Origin: Silene noctiflora
Lineage: Eukaryota; Streptophyta; Magnoliopsida; Caryophyllales; Caryophyllaceae
Length of the DNA stretch: 64,000 bases
Direction of reading: 5' to 3'
NCBI GenBank assembly: GCA_009801015.1
Contig: VHZZ01000128.1
Span: 127,439 to 191,438, forward strand
The position numbers were made by a program, and so were the translations under genes. The notes under the pieces were generated by a model, which saw only the letters and a program-made list of their open reading frames with translations, searched no databases and was not told where the DNA came from. Positions 21,997 through 34,900 of the stretch are shown piece after piece (the stretch's first letter is position 1; the number at the start of each line of letters is the position of its first letter).

Positions 21997-23338
21997 TAGG
22001 CTAAATTTCCTATATCATCACAATGAAATGAATGGTTAACTTTAGAGATGGTTGATAACCTAAGATAAGAAGGTATGGAAATTCCTTAGTGTTTATAGTG
22101 ACAAGATTTCTTATGAGATAGCGTTATTTAGTGGATTGAATTTCAGTATCACCCTTTTACATATAAAATATGGACCTTATGCATTCTTTGTTCTATAATT
22201 TAGTACCACTCGATGATGACACCAAATAATCGTCTTTCATTTTATATTAATGACCTAGCAATACGAAACATAAATATATAGTAGATTATTAATTTTAATG
22301 GCCATGTAAATTTATTTAATAATGAAAAATATTTAGATACACTATGTGTATTATGTCATCGTACACTCCAACTAAATAGAAAATTAGAATTGACAACAGT
22401 TTTCACTATCAAAATTGGAAAATCTAAGTCGAATAATAATTAAATGTACTTGAAAATTTTTATTTAGTTTCGACTTGCTTTTACACAATAATAAGAAAGA
22501 ACCAATAAGAAAATGAAAATTGAGAAAAATATGAGATCTCAAATAACAATTCCTGAAATATACTGTAGATATTAAAAAATAAAAGAAAAAAAGAACGCAT
22601 TCTACAGTACCATCCTACGCCAAAGGGGAGAGCCCTATAAAAGAAGAGGGCAAAAAAAATCTACTTATCTACTAATTTTTAATTTTATTTTAATTACTTG
22701 ATATTTTTTAGTGATAAATGAAATGTTTAATGTCATAATTAATCAATTTAAATATGTCGATAATCACTATAAAATCACGGGTTATTAAAATAGAAATTTA
22801 CCAGGTAAAATAGATTGTGTTTGGTCATAAATGGGTTGGTCCTATGAAATATTTGTGTAAAAGAAAAAGATAATTGTAAATACGGTTTTTCTAACATGTG
22901 TCCTAAGGGCACATGATGATAAGAACATATATAAGACAATGTTTTCAAACCGTTGTAAATAAAAGTGGGAGGTATGTTCACTCCAACTTTAGTCTAAAAA
23001 TATACTTAGTCTAAAAATAATTTGTGTCCTAAGTTCGACTCCAACAGTTGTGGTCCAAAACTCACAATTGTAAAATGAGATTTTATAATAAGGAGTAAGG
23101 ACATATCTATAATCTATCTATAAATAATATAAAAAGGCAAGACAAACCACCACATTGCACAATTTCACTTTTGAGGTAATTCTAACAAGCCACCTCATCA
23201 TCATTATTTAGAAAAAAAAAATTAAAAAAAATAATGAATTTGCAAACATTAAATGCGTACCAAAATTTTAAATAGTATAACAACGAATCAAGTTTGCCCT
23301 CTTAATTTTTAATAAATTAAACAACAAATAAAAAACAC

Positions 23339-23447
23339 ATCACTCTAATTTTACATCATGCAACTATATTAAAAAACAATTAGTACATTTAANATCACTC
23401 TAATTTTACATCATGCAACTATATTAAAAAACAATTAGTACATTTAA
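23339..23447 (+). repeat. Identical 54-bp tandem duplication around a single N
   Basis: 23339-23392 and 23394-23447 are identical 54-mers starting ATCACTCTAATTTTACATCA, separated by one N at 23393. Perfect identity at an ambiguous base suggests a gap-closing artefact rather than a true repeat. Confidence 0.85.
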
Positions 23448-23755
23448 AATTATTAATATTTATAAAGTTTGGCCTCTTACTTTTTCCTTTATTATTTGTC
23501 GTTCAACTTATTCTTACAATATAAATTGATTAACTGTGCATATCAAGCATTGTTTATGCTAATTTTATTAATAGGGACTATGATTAGGTTTACCTACAAT
23601 GCTTTTTGTTTTTATAATGATTTNTTAAGATATTTAGTTGTATATTCTATTTAGTTTATGCTTAANGACAAATATTTGCACATCTAATATAAATAAAGCT
23701 TCCCATAATTTATACTATGTATAGAAAAAATTGGTTCACTTTAAAACGTGTAAAT

Positions 23756-24469
23756 NNNNNNNNNNNNNNNNNNNNNNNNNNNNNNNNNNNNNNNNNNNNN
23801 NNNNNNNNNNNNNNNNNNNNNNNNNNNNNNNNNNNNNNNNNNNNNNNNNNNNNNNNNNNNNNNNNNNNNNNNNNNNNNNNNNNNNNNNNNNNNNNNNNNN
23901 NNNNNNNNNNNNNNNNNNNNNNNNNNNNNNNNNNNNNNNNNNNNNNNNNNNNNNNNNNNNNNNNNNNNNNNNNNNNNNNNNNNNNNNNNNNNNNNNNNNN
24001 NNNNNNNNNNNNNNNNNNNNNNNNNNNNNNNNNNNNNNNNNNNNNNNNNNNNNNNNNNNNNNNNNNNNNNNNNNNNNNNNNNNNNNNNNNNNNNNNNNNN
24101 NNNNNNNNNNNNNNNNNNNNNNNNNNNNNNNNNNNNNNNNNNNNNNNNNNNNNNNNNNNNNNNNNNNNNNNNNNNNNNNNNNNNNNNNNNNNNNNNNNNN
24201 NNNNNNNNNNNNNNNNNNNNNNNNNNNNNNNNNNNNNNNNNNNNNNNNNNNNNNNNNNNNNNNNNNNNNNNNNNNNNNNNNNNNNNNNNNNNNNNNNNNN
24301 NNNNNNNNNNNNNNNNNNNNNNNNNNNNNNNNNNNNNNNNNNNNNNNNNNNNNNNNNNNNNNNNNNNNNNNNNNNNNNNNNNNNNNNNNNNNNNNNNNNN
24401 NNNNNNNNNNNNNNNNNNNNNNNNNNNNNNNNNNNNNNNNNNNNNNNNNNNNNNNNNNNNNNNNNNNNN
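23756..24469. other. Assembly gap (714 N)
   Basis: Continuous unknown bases. Any ORF drawn across it is meaningless. It lies inside the Helitron. Confidence 1.
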
Positions 24470-25025
24470 TAAATTGTGACCGCCTTGAAAAAAATGTACA
24501 TTTTTTAGTCTTGAAAAGTGGTCACAATTAACCCAAAAGTGGTTACAATTTACCAAAAAAATGGTCACATTTTCCTGGTTGCACTACAACGGTCTTAGAG
24601 TAGAATTTGCGGAAAAAAAGAATCTATGGTGTTGTTTGGCCAAGCTTTAAGAGTGTTTTTCTAACTTAACAGGCTAAAGTTAGGCCAAATACTATAAATT
24701 AGAGATATCTATAATAATTGATAATGTATACGCATGCGAGAAATCCAATTCTAACCCGTGCATTGTACGGGTATAAAAACTAGTTCTGTTGATAAAATCA
24801 AATGCACTTCAACCTTATAAAACAACAATAAAAAAATTACCGTTTTGGTTATATAATATGAATAGTGATGTATATTCTCATCATTTCACTAATACTATTG
24901 GACAATTACGCTAAGAACTTGAGAGAATCTTATGTGCATCCTGATCCAAACCTGATCAACAATAACAAAGTTAGGATCTCCAATTAAAAGGGTGGGTGAG
25001 AAATTTCAACAAAAGCAAATAATAA

Positions 25026-25340
25026 GGTCTTGTTTGGTTGCCATTTCAATTTATGGAAAAATTAAAATCCCATGAATTGTAAAAGGGGGATGATGTTTGG
25101 TTGCCAAATTTTTGGCAAAATGTAGGCATTCAATTCTCCTAGGAATTTTGAATGCCTACGTAATGGTGGAATTGAACTACCTAGCCCCTCCTAGGTAGTT
25201 CACAACTCCTGTGGAATTCAACTCCCACATGCGCAACCAAACAACCTTTTCGAATTCATGTAAATTTGTATACAGGAAAACAATTCACGTGAATTGGAAA
25301 TTCCGGTGTTAGTTGAATTCCTTGATAACCAAACGAGGCC
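25026..25340. mobile_element. Tourist-like (PIF/Harbinger) MITE, 315 bp
   Basis: The terminal inverted repeats are GGTCTTGTTTGGTTGCC and, as inverted complement of the right end, GGCCTCGTTTGGTTATC. TAA duplications flank it (23-25 and 41-43 of 25000/25300). The ends match the GGCCTTGTTYGG style of Tourist elements. It has no coding capacity. Confidence 0.85.
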
Positions 25341-25568
25341 TAAGTAATGTCACAAGGTAAACTTAAAAGAAGTTTGGACAAAGGTTTTCTTACCTAATAA
25401 TAAAAAAAATAAAAATAAAAAAAGAAGAAGTTTGGACAATTAACTAAAAAGTCAAATAATTAATTTTTCAACGAGACAAGCGCTGCTATTAACCCCTTCA
25501 CTCTATCACTCCACCACTATTGATCAACGAAATTACTTCCAATAATCAAAATATAATCTACTAAATTA

Positions 25569-25882
25569 AGGTCCTCTTTGCCATGACACTCCAAGTAGTT
25601 TATTTGAATAAAGTACCTTATTTGAACAAAATTTCAGCTATCTGATTTTTTTGAAAACGTGTGGTAAGTAGTTTATTTGTCCAAATAAGCTAACTGAAAT
25701 ATGTTATCTTTCATTTCTTATCCCTTCAATCTATAATATTAAATAATTATCATATTATTTTACGTTATTTTACCAAAAATCAGCTACTTTTTGAGTGTAC
25801 CATATAATCGGTTACCTGGTTAATTATCTTTTTTCAATTTTTAACTATTTTTAAGGTTTCAGCTACTTTTATCAAATAGAGC
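25569..25882. mobile_element. Possible Tourist-like MITE, 314 bp
   Basis: The left end AGGTCCTCTTTGCCATGA and the inverted right end GCTCTATTTGATAAAAG are similar, with TTA on each side. Its length nearly equals the element at 25026. The weaker inverted repeats make this tentative. Confidence 0.5.
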
Positions 25883-26184
25883 TTAACTACTAAAATCACC
25901 AAATAAAAACTAATTTATTTTAAAATTTAAAATCCGTCAGCATTAAAACCGTCAAGCCACCTGATTGGCTCCCCTACAAAGAAACAAACATAGAACAGTC
26001 ACTCATTTGTGCACAAAAATTACAGCACAAAATCCAGATCCACTACCTCTACACAACACAAAAACACTCATATCACATGACGTAAAGTATCAAAAACGCC
26101 TCGGAAACTCAACTCTCTTTATCCTCATAACAACTCTGCATCTACTCTACTACACCACCCGTCCACCCTCTTATAACGAATCCA

Positions 26185-26214
26185 TTCCGTTCCGTTCCGT
26201 TCCGTTCCGTTCCA
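26185..26214 (+). repeat. TTCCG pentamer repeat in 5' leader
   Basis: Five TTCCG units and one TTCCA lie immediately upstream of the start codon at 26232. The 18 intervening bases are AT-rich. Confidence 0.95.
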
Positions 26215-26231
26215 ATTAATTTAAGCTTATT

Positions 26232-29200
26232 ATGAGTCGGTCTCATAACGATCTTACGACAATGCGCAACTCTCTCGTTGCGCAGTCGTATCACTCTCAA
26301 CACCGCCGTGGCCTCAGCGCTACCGCCACCACCACCACCACCACCAAAGACTCCGACGACGCTCTCGATCTCTTCTCCCGCACTCGCCGCACCGCCTCTC
26401 TCATTCCTTCCGATGATTCTCAAGGTTATTTTCGTAAACATTCTATCGATTTTCTTAATTTTCATGATTCATGATCCTAATTTTTTTTATAATTTAATTG
26501 AAAATTGGATCGATTTTTGTTTATTGAAATTTCGCTATCAGTATCTTAGAAAGTGGAGAATTAATTGAATCAACAGACAATAGTGACATTTGTTATATAT
26601 ATTTAGTGGTCCATATTATTATACGTGGTTTGTATTAGTGATTGATTTTTGATTTTTGTTGTTACTATGTGATTAATTGTATGATTAATTGTTTTAATTA
26701 TGAATTGTTGATAGTGTCGATTAAATTGGGGAAGTTATCAGTTGGATCTGTCAAATTACCTGCTAGAAATGGATTGGATGATCTTTTGGCGTTTGCGGAT
26801 GGCGGGAAGCATGATTACGACTGGTAAATATCCGCTAAAATCTCATTTGAGTCCGTCTTAAGCTTAAAACGTATTCTTTCTCTATTCTATATTGGATCCG
26901 TCTTAAGCCGGCTTAAGCTTAACGCGTTTTCTTTCTCCATATTATGTTGTTCATTTATTGCTAGCTATAGTGACTACATCATAAGCTAAGACAATCTTAA
27001 GCGACACGAGACTGCATTTATCCTAATTTTAGTATGTTTTCATTTGTTAGATGTGATTGTTATTATGATTGTTCATTAGGTTTTCGTTAATCTATTGTAA
27101 TGCTTAAGTATATGAGTAATTTTGATTGGAGATCATTGATTGATGGAGTTTATAGAAGTAGAAAGTTTATAACACATCCTTGGGATTATCGGGATTCAGC
27201 TTCCACATCTGTTGAAAAATGTCTTGAAATCGAGCCAAGTACTTTAATTAATTAGCACTAGATTGTAGCACTTTAAGTAATTGTGTTTTAATGATTGTCG
27301 ATGTTTTTGGATTATGAATTGGTATTGGGTAAGAGTGTTGTATAATAAAGTACAACATTACCATTATTGTTTATCATTATAGGGTTTATAGGTTGTGGCT
27401 GTTATAAGTTGTACAACAATCTTATTTGACCATTTATGCTGGATTTTAGTAGTAGGCAGTAAATGCAGCGGTAACGTAATTATAAGCATCCTTCATTGTC
27501 TGTGTTTGACAATCGTAGGCTTTTGACGCCTCCGGAGACCCCTATTTCTACTGAGAGGAGCGAATTTCAATCAAATATAGCAGCTCCAAGAAACAGTAAT
27601 GCCAGTAGATCAACGTCGCTTACCAAACCTTCCAGAGTATGTGGGATCTTGAATTTACCTTTTATGCCACACTTTCAATTTGTTTCAGCTATCACATTTG
27701 GCTTTTATGTTTAGCGGCTTAGCGTTCTAGCTCTCTTTTTTCAAGCTGATAAGGATTGACAGCAATTTGTTATTAGCAATTCATGAAGCCTAACGATATT
27801 AACCTAATGCTGTAGTGGGAGAGGGGCTGAACCTGATGGCCTTTTAAGTTCATATTCTTTTTAAGCTCTTATGCATTTTACTATATTTATTAGCACATGA
27901 GTAAGTTTTAAGCTGAGTCCTTGGCTTATTAGTTGAGTGGTTACTGTTCCAAACTTGAGGTCAAGTGTTCATATTCCGACCCTCTTCCTGATGATTTGGT
28001 AAAGATCTTTGCCTTTGCAGTGTCCGTGCCACTTTTTCTTATTTAGCACGTACTGGCACGTGTTTGAGTAGTCATTTGTGTGCATTCTAAATCACGGGAT
28101 TTTGTTTGCCTAACTTCGATTTTCTGGTTGTATATCAGCTGTCAACCTCGCAATCGGAGAGCAACCATTTCTCTCGACCTGTAAGAAGCAGCTCAGTGAC
28201 GCGCTCTTCTGTATCTTCTGCCTTTAATAATGGTTATTCTTCAAACAGATCCTCCAATATTCTAAACACAAGTTCAGCTTCTGTCTCATCCTACATAAGA
28301 CCTGCTTCCCCCATTTCCCGTTCATCATCTAATACAGCAAGACCTTCTACTCCTTCCCGAACAACATCCTCTCGATCTTCCACTCCTTCAAAATCCCGTT
28401 CGGCTCCCACAGTCTCAACCACTGACAGAAGCCGGCCCTCACAAAGCTCGAGACCCTCTACCCCAAATTCTAGGCCCCAGGCACCTGCTAATTTAAGCTT
28501 CCCTACTACTCGGTCAAATTCTCGTCCATCAACTCCAACTCGCCGGAGTACAATATCTACCTCCTCAACAACACCCAATGTTTCTATTTCAACAGGGCGG
28601 GGCCCGTCTATTGGACGTAGCCAGACATCAAATTCCCGGCCTAGCTCCCCGAGTCCTAGAGTTCGACCACAACAGCCTGTTATTCCCCCTGATTTTCCTC
28701 TTGATACACCACCGAATCTACGGACATCTTTGCCAGATAGAGCAGTTTCTGCTGGAAGGTCAAGACCAGGTGCTGCTCTAACCCCAAAGGTGACAACAGA
28801 ATGCACGACCGCCGGTAATTTATCTAGAAGACCATCTTCCCCTGTCAAGAGTAGGGGTAGGTCTGTAGAATCGCAAGGAAGGGGCCATCTGCATTCTAAT
28901 GGGAACAGCGGCAATACAGCTGAACCCCGGAAATCAGCCTATGTTTCTGATGCAATGAGAAAATCAGTCAAGTCACTGACAACCACTGAGAATGGTGGAT
29001 TTGGAAGGACCATCTCGAAGAAGTCACTTGACATGGCTATCAGGCATATGGTATGTATTTTCTCTTACCCTTTGAAGTTTTTAGTGAGGAGTTTATTGCT
29101 TCATAGTACTGAATACCTTAGGATATTCTCAACTTCTTTTGTTAACAATTTAACATACAGAAATTTATGAGTCCCACACTTCTAACTTCATATGTCATCG

Positions 29201-29822
29201 CTTACAAAGAATATTATGGTAAAACAAAGAAACATGACTTACTAGCTGGTTGAGGATTTGAGGCATTGAGTTATGTTGTTGTGCTAAAGTTCTTCATTAA
29301 TTCTTGAAATATAATTTTCCTTCCTCATCCACGTGCTTTGATAATCTTTGTTACTCAAATGGCAATCTTCTACAAATGTCTCTGGTAACCTTTGTTGTTT
29401 TTGTTTCACCGGTTTTATAGGATGTTAGAAGTGGTTCAGGGAGTATGCGCCCACTTCCAAACACTTCATTGTTCCCTCAGAGCATTCGATCTGGCCCATC
29501 TAGAATCCAAAGTGGTCATGGGTCTGGCAGCCCAACATCCATCCAGAGTAACGGAAGCCCATCGTTTAGCAGCAATGGAACTGTTTTTGAGAACGGTTCA
29601 TATTCCAATAATTCCCTTGAAATTGGGAAGAAACTAGAAAATGGCAGATTTTACGGAAGATTAACTGAGGTAGACATGTATGAAAGCACTCGATATGATG
29701 CTATCTTACTCAAGGAGGACCTAAAGAACACTACTTGGCTTCATAGCATGGATGATAAGTCTGATCTGACTTCTATCTTCGATCATGGGTCCGAGTCTCT
29801 GCCTGAGCCCTTCGGTCTCTAA
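26232..29822 (+). CDS. Ser/Pro/Arg-rich basic protein (At3g09000/At2g40070 family, BPP-like)
   Basis: 577 aa from exons 26232-26424, 26715-26823, 27519-27636, 28139-29050 and 29421-29822. All junctions are GT-AG and frames close. It has a threonine run (CCACC-type codons near 26322-26345), the family hallmark GKHDYDWLLTPPETP at the exon 2/3 join, then about 300 residues very rich in Ser, Pro, Arg and Thr (RPSTPSR, SRSSTPSKSR, RPSSPSPR motifs), and a more ordered C terminus with KSLDMAIRHMD and YDAILLKEDLKNTTWLHSMD. No enzyme fold or membrane segment is seen. Arabidopsis relatives have been called proline-rich or BASIC PROLINE-RICH PROTEIN, reported as microtubule-associated; that role here is inferred from family only. 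The basic SP/TP-rich centre fits microtubule binding regulated by phosphorylation. Confidence 0.88.
27915..28000 (+). mobile_element. tRNA-like SINE fragment in intron 3 of the BPP-like gene
   Basis: GCTTATTAGTTGAGTGGTTA resembles an A box, and GAGGTCAAGTGTTCATATTC lies at B-box distance. It is degenerate and has no clear tail. Confidence 0.3.
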
Positions 29823-31929
29823 TGATTGGTACTTTCTTTCTACTTTTTAAATTCAGATCAAAATTCAAAAGCAATTATACCCAAATTTGATTGATACTCC
29901 GACATAGTTAATTTGTTTGGACAATAGGTGAATGTATGTTGGTAGATTGTTTTTACAAAATTGAGCGAGTCTGCTTCCCGGCTTTCCTTTTCCTTCAAAT
30001 TTGTGGATGATGTAATTGATACAACCTATACTCTCCACCAATAGTCATATAGATGGTGTACATGTAACTCTCTTTGTTGTGCTATTTATGATGAAGAATT
30101 AGAAATACATTTAGTGTAATTTTACTTTTAAGATCTCTTTTGCATGCATATGTTTTGCGGACGATCTTGGCAGTGAATATTGAATAAGAGCTACACTGCA
30201 ATCCTGGTGGGCCTTTCGCACGCAGTCATACTGTCACGCTTGTAGCAAAGTTTACCTGGGGAATTAAATTTGGTTCATTCTTCATAGGATGGTAGTGGTA
30301 GTATATCTAGTAATGCCAAGGGCTACACTGCAATCCTGTTGGACCTTTCCATTGCCTTTTTTTTTCTTTATTTATCGTTATAAAACCTGAATTCGGTGTT
30401 GGATGAAATCTGGAGCGTTGAGAGGAAATCGACAGAGAGGATCGTAATTGACAGGTGGAAGGGAAGGGAGAAAGAAAGAAGTTGGAATATTTGTAGCAGT
30501 TATGATATAGGTGATATATTAAGCAGCAAATCTTGGAATTGGTAAAGAGATGAGTTGTAAAATCAAGGATGCATGTGTTACAGTTGAGGACTGTAAACAG
30601 ATGCTCTCCTCCTATGAGTTATGACATGCGACTTGATAGCCTAAAGCTGGAGATTATGTTGAATATGCACATGCCCCATGTGACTTGTGCTATGGATATT
30701 GATCCAACTCCTTACCTGCTGCTTCTGATTTTTTTTTTTTTAATTTTTTTAATTCTGTGTTAATAAACGAAAGTAGACACAGAGTCTGCGAATGCAAATA
30801 TTCGCCATCTTCTTATTTATCGAGCAAAATATATATGGGTATTAGGAAATAGGAAGTACTACGAATGTTAAGTAGTCTGTAATTTGTAGTTATAGTTACT
30901 TTATGATCACTTTAGGTCTTACCACGGAATTGTTGGTTACAACTCGAGTTCATTCGTTACAAAACTATCTCGATGATCTGGAGGATCTCAGATTCAATAC
31001 AACATAGAGAAGATAGTGGATCCAATTCCACTAATATATTTCGTTGATGATAATAGGAGTAATTTACAGGTCATTAACATCCCACAAGATTACGTAAACA
31101 AAATATTATTTTGAGTACGTCATCGAGTGGGAAAGGAAAGTTGCGATAAATGACGGCATGGAACTATGGAAGCTGTTCCAGTTGAAACTTGAAACCAACA
31201 ACCAATTTTGCAATTACTATGTTTGTTCATTGATGAGCTTTTACTGAGAAGAGTCAATGAGTTTTGCTTATTTCACTCAAGTATAACACTCATGCTACAC
31301 CCAATGCTTCGAGTCTTCTTTGACTAAATGCCATCCCTTTTTCCACGCTTCCTCCTTATTATTGTGTAAGACGGTCTCACTGTGATACTCTTCTTTTATA
31401 TAAAATTACTTATTTTTTAATAACAATAAATAAATGATTTTTTTACACAAAAGAACTGTTTTATTCTAAAATTTGTGTTCTTTTCATAGTTTTATTCAAA
31501 TTTCAAAAAGAAAAAATATTGTATTGAAAATGTTTATTTAAGCAAGAATAATCATTTTTCTCAGCAAATTGTTATAAAATAAAAATTGAGTAGTACTTTT
31601 GAAATAAATTAACCACCATACTCAAAGGCATAATAATTTTCATTAATAGAAATATAGAATACTTATAGTTCTTGTCAATTTTGGATTGCCAAGTGTTATT
31701 ATTAGTTGAATCGTCCATCCTTGTTCTCTACTTTGATAAATTTACTTTATATTAACTGATGTAAATACGCGCACACACACAAAAAAAAACACTATACACT
31801 ATATGCAATTTACTAAAACTCTTGAAAACAATTTTGCAAACTCAGCATCATGTTTACCATTTATAGACCAATGTGATCATTAGCTGTTTTTTTCTTTTCT
31901 TTTCAACCAAATATTATCACTAACTCCGC
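29823..31929. other. Intergenic region downstream of the BPP-like gene
   Basis: The first few hundred bases should be 3'UTR of the BPP-like gene. A 28-bp direct repeat starting GCTACACTGCAATCCTG occurs at 30190-30217 and 30322-30349 with two mismatches. The rest is AT-rich with no supported gene. Confidence 0.75.
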
Positions 31930-34900
31930 CTGTGAGTGTTTTCGGGCATTCACTGATGGTCTCAAGTTCGGAGAAAAGAGGAGGGTTGCGATAGGTTTGT
32001 GGCAGCCAACATAAAAACTTAGTCACATTTTATGGACATGAATCGGAATTTGAACACCGTTGAGGCGTCTCCTCAGAAGCGACGCATTGCACTTCTTAGA
32101 CCCGGGTGTAGTGACAAGTATGTGAGGGTTGCTAGGTCGTCGCCCGTAAGCAACGCGCCACCCTTACACCTGGGGATGGTGTCAAATAGGCAAGGGTGCG
32201 CTACATCTTCTAGGCCCGGGTGTAGTGAAAAATATGCAAGGATTGTAAGGTCGTCGCCCGAAAGCGGCCCGCCACCTCAAAGTATGGGTGTGGTGTCAAA
32301 TGGGTTTGGATCCAGAAAGCATGGTCAAGAGCGGGTAAATAAATCATGGCATGACTCTAGGAAGGTTAGTAGGTTACATTTTGGTACTTGGAATATTGGC
32401 TCTTTGATAGGGAGAGTAGCTGAGGTAGGGAAGGTTATAAAAAGGAGGAGGGTTCACATAATGTGTCCACAAGAGACAAAGTGAGTCGGAGATAAAGCAA
32501 GGGTGGTGGCGCCTTAGGGTTGTAAGCTTTGGTACACGGGTAAGGACAAAAGTCGTAATGGAGTGGGTATTGTCATTCATAAAGATTACATCGATGATGT
32601 GGTAAAGGTATCAAGGAAGAGTGATAGGACTATGAGCATTAAGCTGGTAGTCAGGGATGAGGTGCTGGCTGTCATAAGTGCCTATGCACCTCAAGTGGGA
32701 TTGGATGCTTCTTTTCAACGAGCCTTTTGGGAAGACCTGGAAGAAGTAGTAGGACGAGTCCCTATTGGAGAGAAATTGATCATTGGTGGTAACCTCAATG
32801 GGCATGTGGGTACTAGTCGAGTTGGTTTCGAGAGCATCCATGGAGGCTTTGGTTTTGGGGAGAGAAATGAAGTAGGAAGTGACATATTAGATTTTGCTCT
32901 AGCATATGACTTGGGTATAATGAACACTTGGTTTGATAAAAGGCATTCTCATTTGGTGACTTATAGGAATGGAGGAAATGCTAGTCAAATTGACTTCCTT
33001 TTGTAAGGAATGTGTGGAGGAAAGATTACACCGATTGCAAGGTCATACCCGGTGAAAGTACCGCAACACAACATAGGCTAGTGATGCTCAATTTTCTGGG
33101 AAGGAGAGATTTGAGGAAGAGAAAGGTAATCGGTGAGGCACGAATCAAGTGGTGGAAGCTACAATGGGAAAACCAGCAAACATTTTTGGATAAGGTTGGA
33201 AGTAGTGATATTTGGTCAGATTGCAAGGAGAAAGATATAGATGCAACGTGGGATAAATTGGAGCATGCCGTAAAGAATTCGGCGAGGGAGGTGTTAGGGG
33301 AATCTAAAGGAAATAGACCATCAAGTAAGGACACATCTTGGTGGAACGATGAGGTGAGACAAGCGATAAAGACAAAACGTGAATGTTATAAGGTTTTGGG
33401 GAAATGCATGAGTGATGAGAACTTTGAAAAGTACAAGGAGGCTAGACGCTCCGCTAAGAAGGCAGTGCGTGATGCGAGCGCAAAAGTTAACCAAGAAGTG
33501 TATGCCGGGTTGGACACGAGAGAAGGAGAGAAAAATATCTATAAACTGGCCCGCATAAGAGACCGAAGGACGAAGGATATCGGGAGAGTTCGATGTGCGA
33601 AAGATACGGACGACAAGGTTTTGGTTCAGGATAACGAAATAAGGGCTAGATGGAGTTTTTACTTTGATACTTTATTCAATGGACATCGGAAGCAAGATTT
33701 TTGGGATGTACAAGTAAAGCCAATCATGGTTAATCGGGAATTTGTGCGTAGAAGACAAAAGAGTGAAATTAGAAAGGCGTTAAGGAAGATGGGGTCGAAG
33801 AAAGCAAAGGGACCGGATAGTATACCCATAGAAGTTTGGAGGTGCTTGGGGGAGAAAGGATTCGAATGGCTAACCACGCTCTTCAAAAAGATTTGGAGGA
33901 GCAACAAGATGCCATCAACTTGGAGGAGAAGCACTCTTGTCCCTTTGTATAAGAATAAAGGGGATGTCCAAGAGTGTTCAAATTACTGGGAAATTAAACT
34001 TATGAGTCATACGATGAAATTATGGGAGCGGATAATCGAGCAAAGGCTTAGGAAATGTGTAGACATCTCGGATAACCAATTTGGATTTATGCCTGGGAGA
34101 TCGACTATGGATGCAATTTTTATCATGAGACAGTTGATGGAACACCATCGGGACAAGAAGAAAGACCTGCATATGGTTTTTATTGACTTCGAAAAGGCAT
34201 ATGATAGGGTACCGAGAGAAGTACTTTGGTGGACTTTGGCGAGAAAGGGTATGCCTCGAAAATATATTGACCTCATAAAGGACATGTATGAGGGGGCTAG
34301 TGCAAGTGTTCGCACTAATGTGGGGGAGAACAGAAGAATTACCAATTACCATTGGGGTGCATCAAGGTTCCGCACTTAGTCCTTTTCTCTTTGCTATAGT
34401 TATGGATGAGTTGACAAGGGATATTCAGGATGACATCCCTTGGTTTATGATGTTTGCAGATGATATTGTGTTGATTGATGAGACGAAAGAGGGGGTTGAG
34501 AGAAAGTTGGAACTGTGGAGGCATACTTTGGAGACTCGTGGGTTTCGGCTAAGTAGGAGTAAGATCGAGTATTTGAGGTGTCAGTTCAGTAACCCCGCGG
34601 GATCGAGATCGACAAAGGTGGGGAGTATTATTTTCGATGGAAATGTTGTTGAGGGGTCAGCATTCTTTAGATATCTAGGATCTATTATTCAAAAAGATGG
34701 GGAGTTAGACGGAAATGTTGTGGCTCATAGAATTAAAGCGGGATGGTTGAAATGGAAAAGTGTTACAGGGTTTTTATGCGATAAAGATATACCTCATAGA
34801 TTAAAGGAAAAATTCTATCGCACGACGGTTAGGTCTGCCTTACTTAATTTACGGCTCCGAGTGTTGTCGTGAAACATTGTCACATTCAAAAGATGAGTGT

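Larger units (their letters stand above)
23113..24783 (+). mobile_element. Helitron (non-autonomous), containing an N gap
   Basis: The 3' end has the hairpin CCCGTGCATTGTACGGG (24754-24770), then CTAG at 24780-24783 and a host T. A plausible 5' end, TCTATCTATAAATAATAT then AAAAAGGCAAG, starts at 23113 after A, giving insertion between A and T. An alternative 5' TC is at 23105. 714 Ns occupy the middle. No Rep/helicase coding sequence is seen in the readable parts. Confidence 0.7.
19383..26231. other. Gene-free 6.8 kb repeat region
   Basis: No gene is supported. It holds TGACGGA MITEs (20652, 21800), a TTCAGTTCA-rich stretch near 21040-21150, a Helitron with an N gap (23113-24783), a tandem 54-mer at a lone N (23339-23447) and two Tourist-like MITEs (25026, 25569). 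Remaining DNA is AT-rich and featureless to me. Confidence 0.8.

Noticed and set aside
23710-24568. Long ORFs on both strands
   Set aside because: Open only because they cross 714 Ns.
28291-28914. 207-codon minus-strand ORF
   Set aside because: It is a shadow of the Ser/Pro-rich plus-strand exon; the low-complexity codons leave the opposite strand open.
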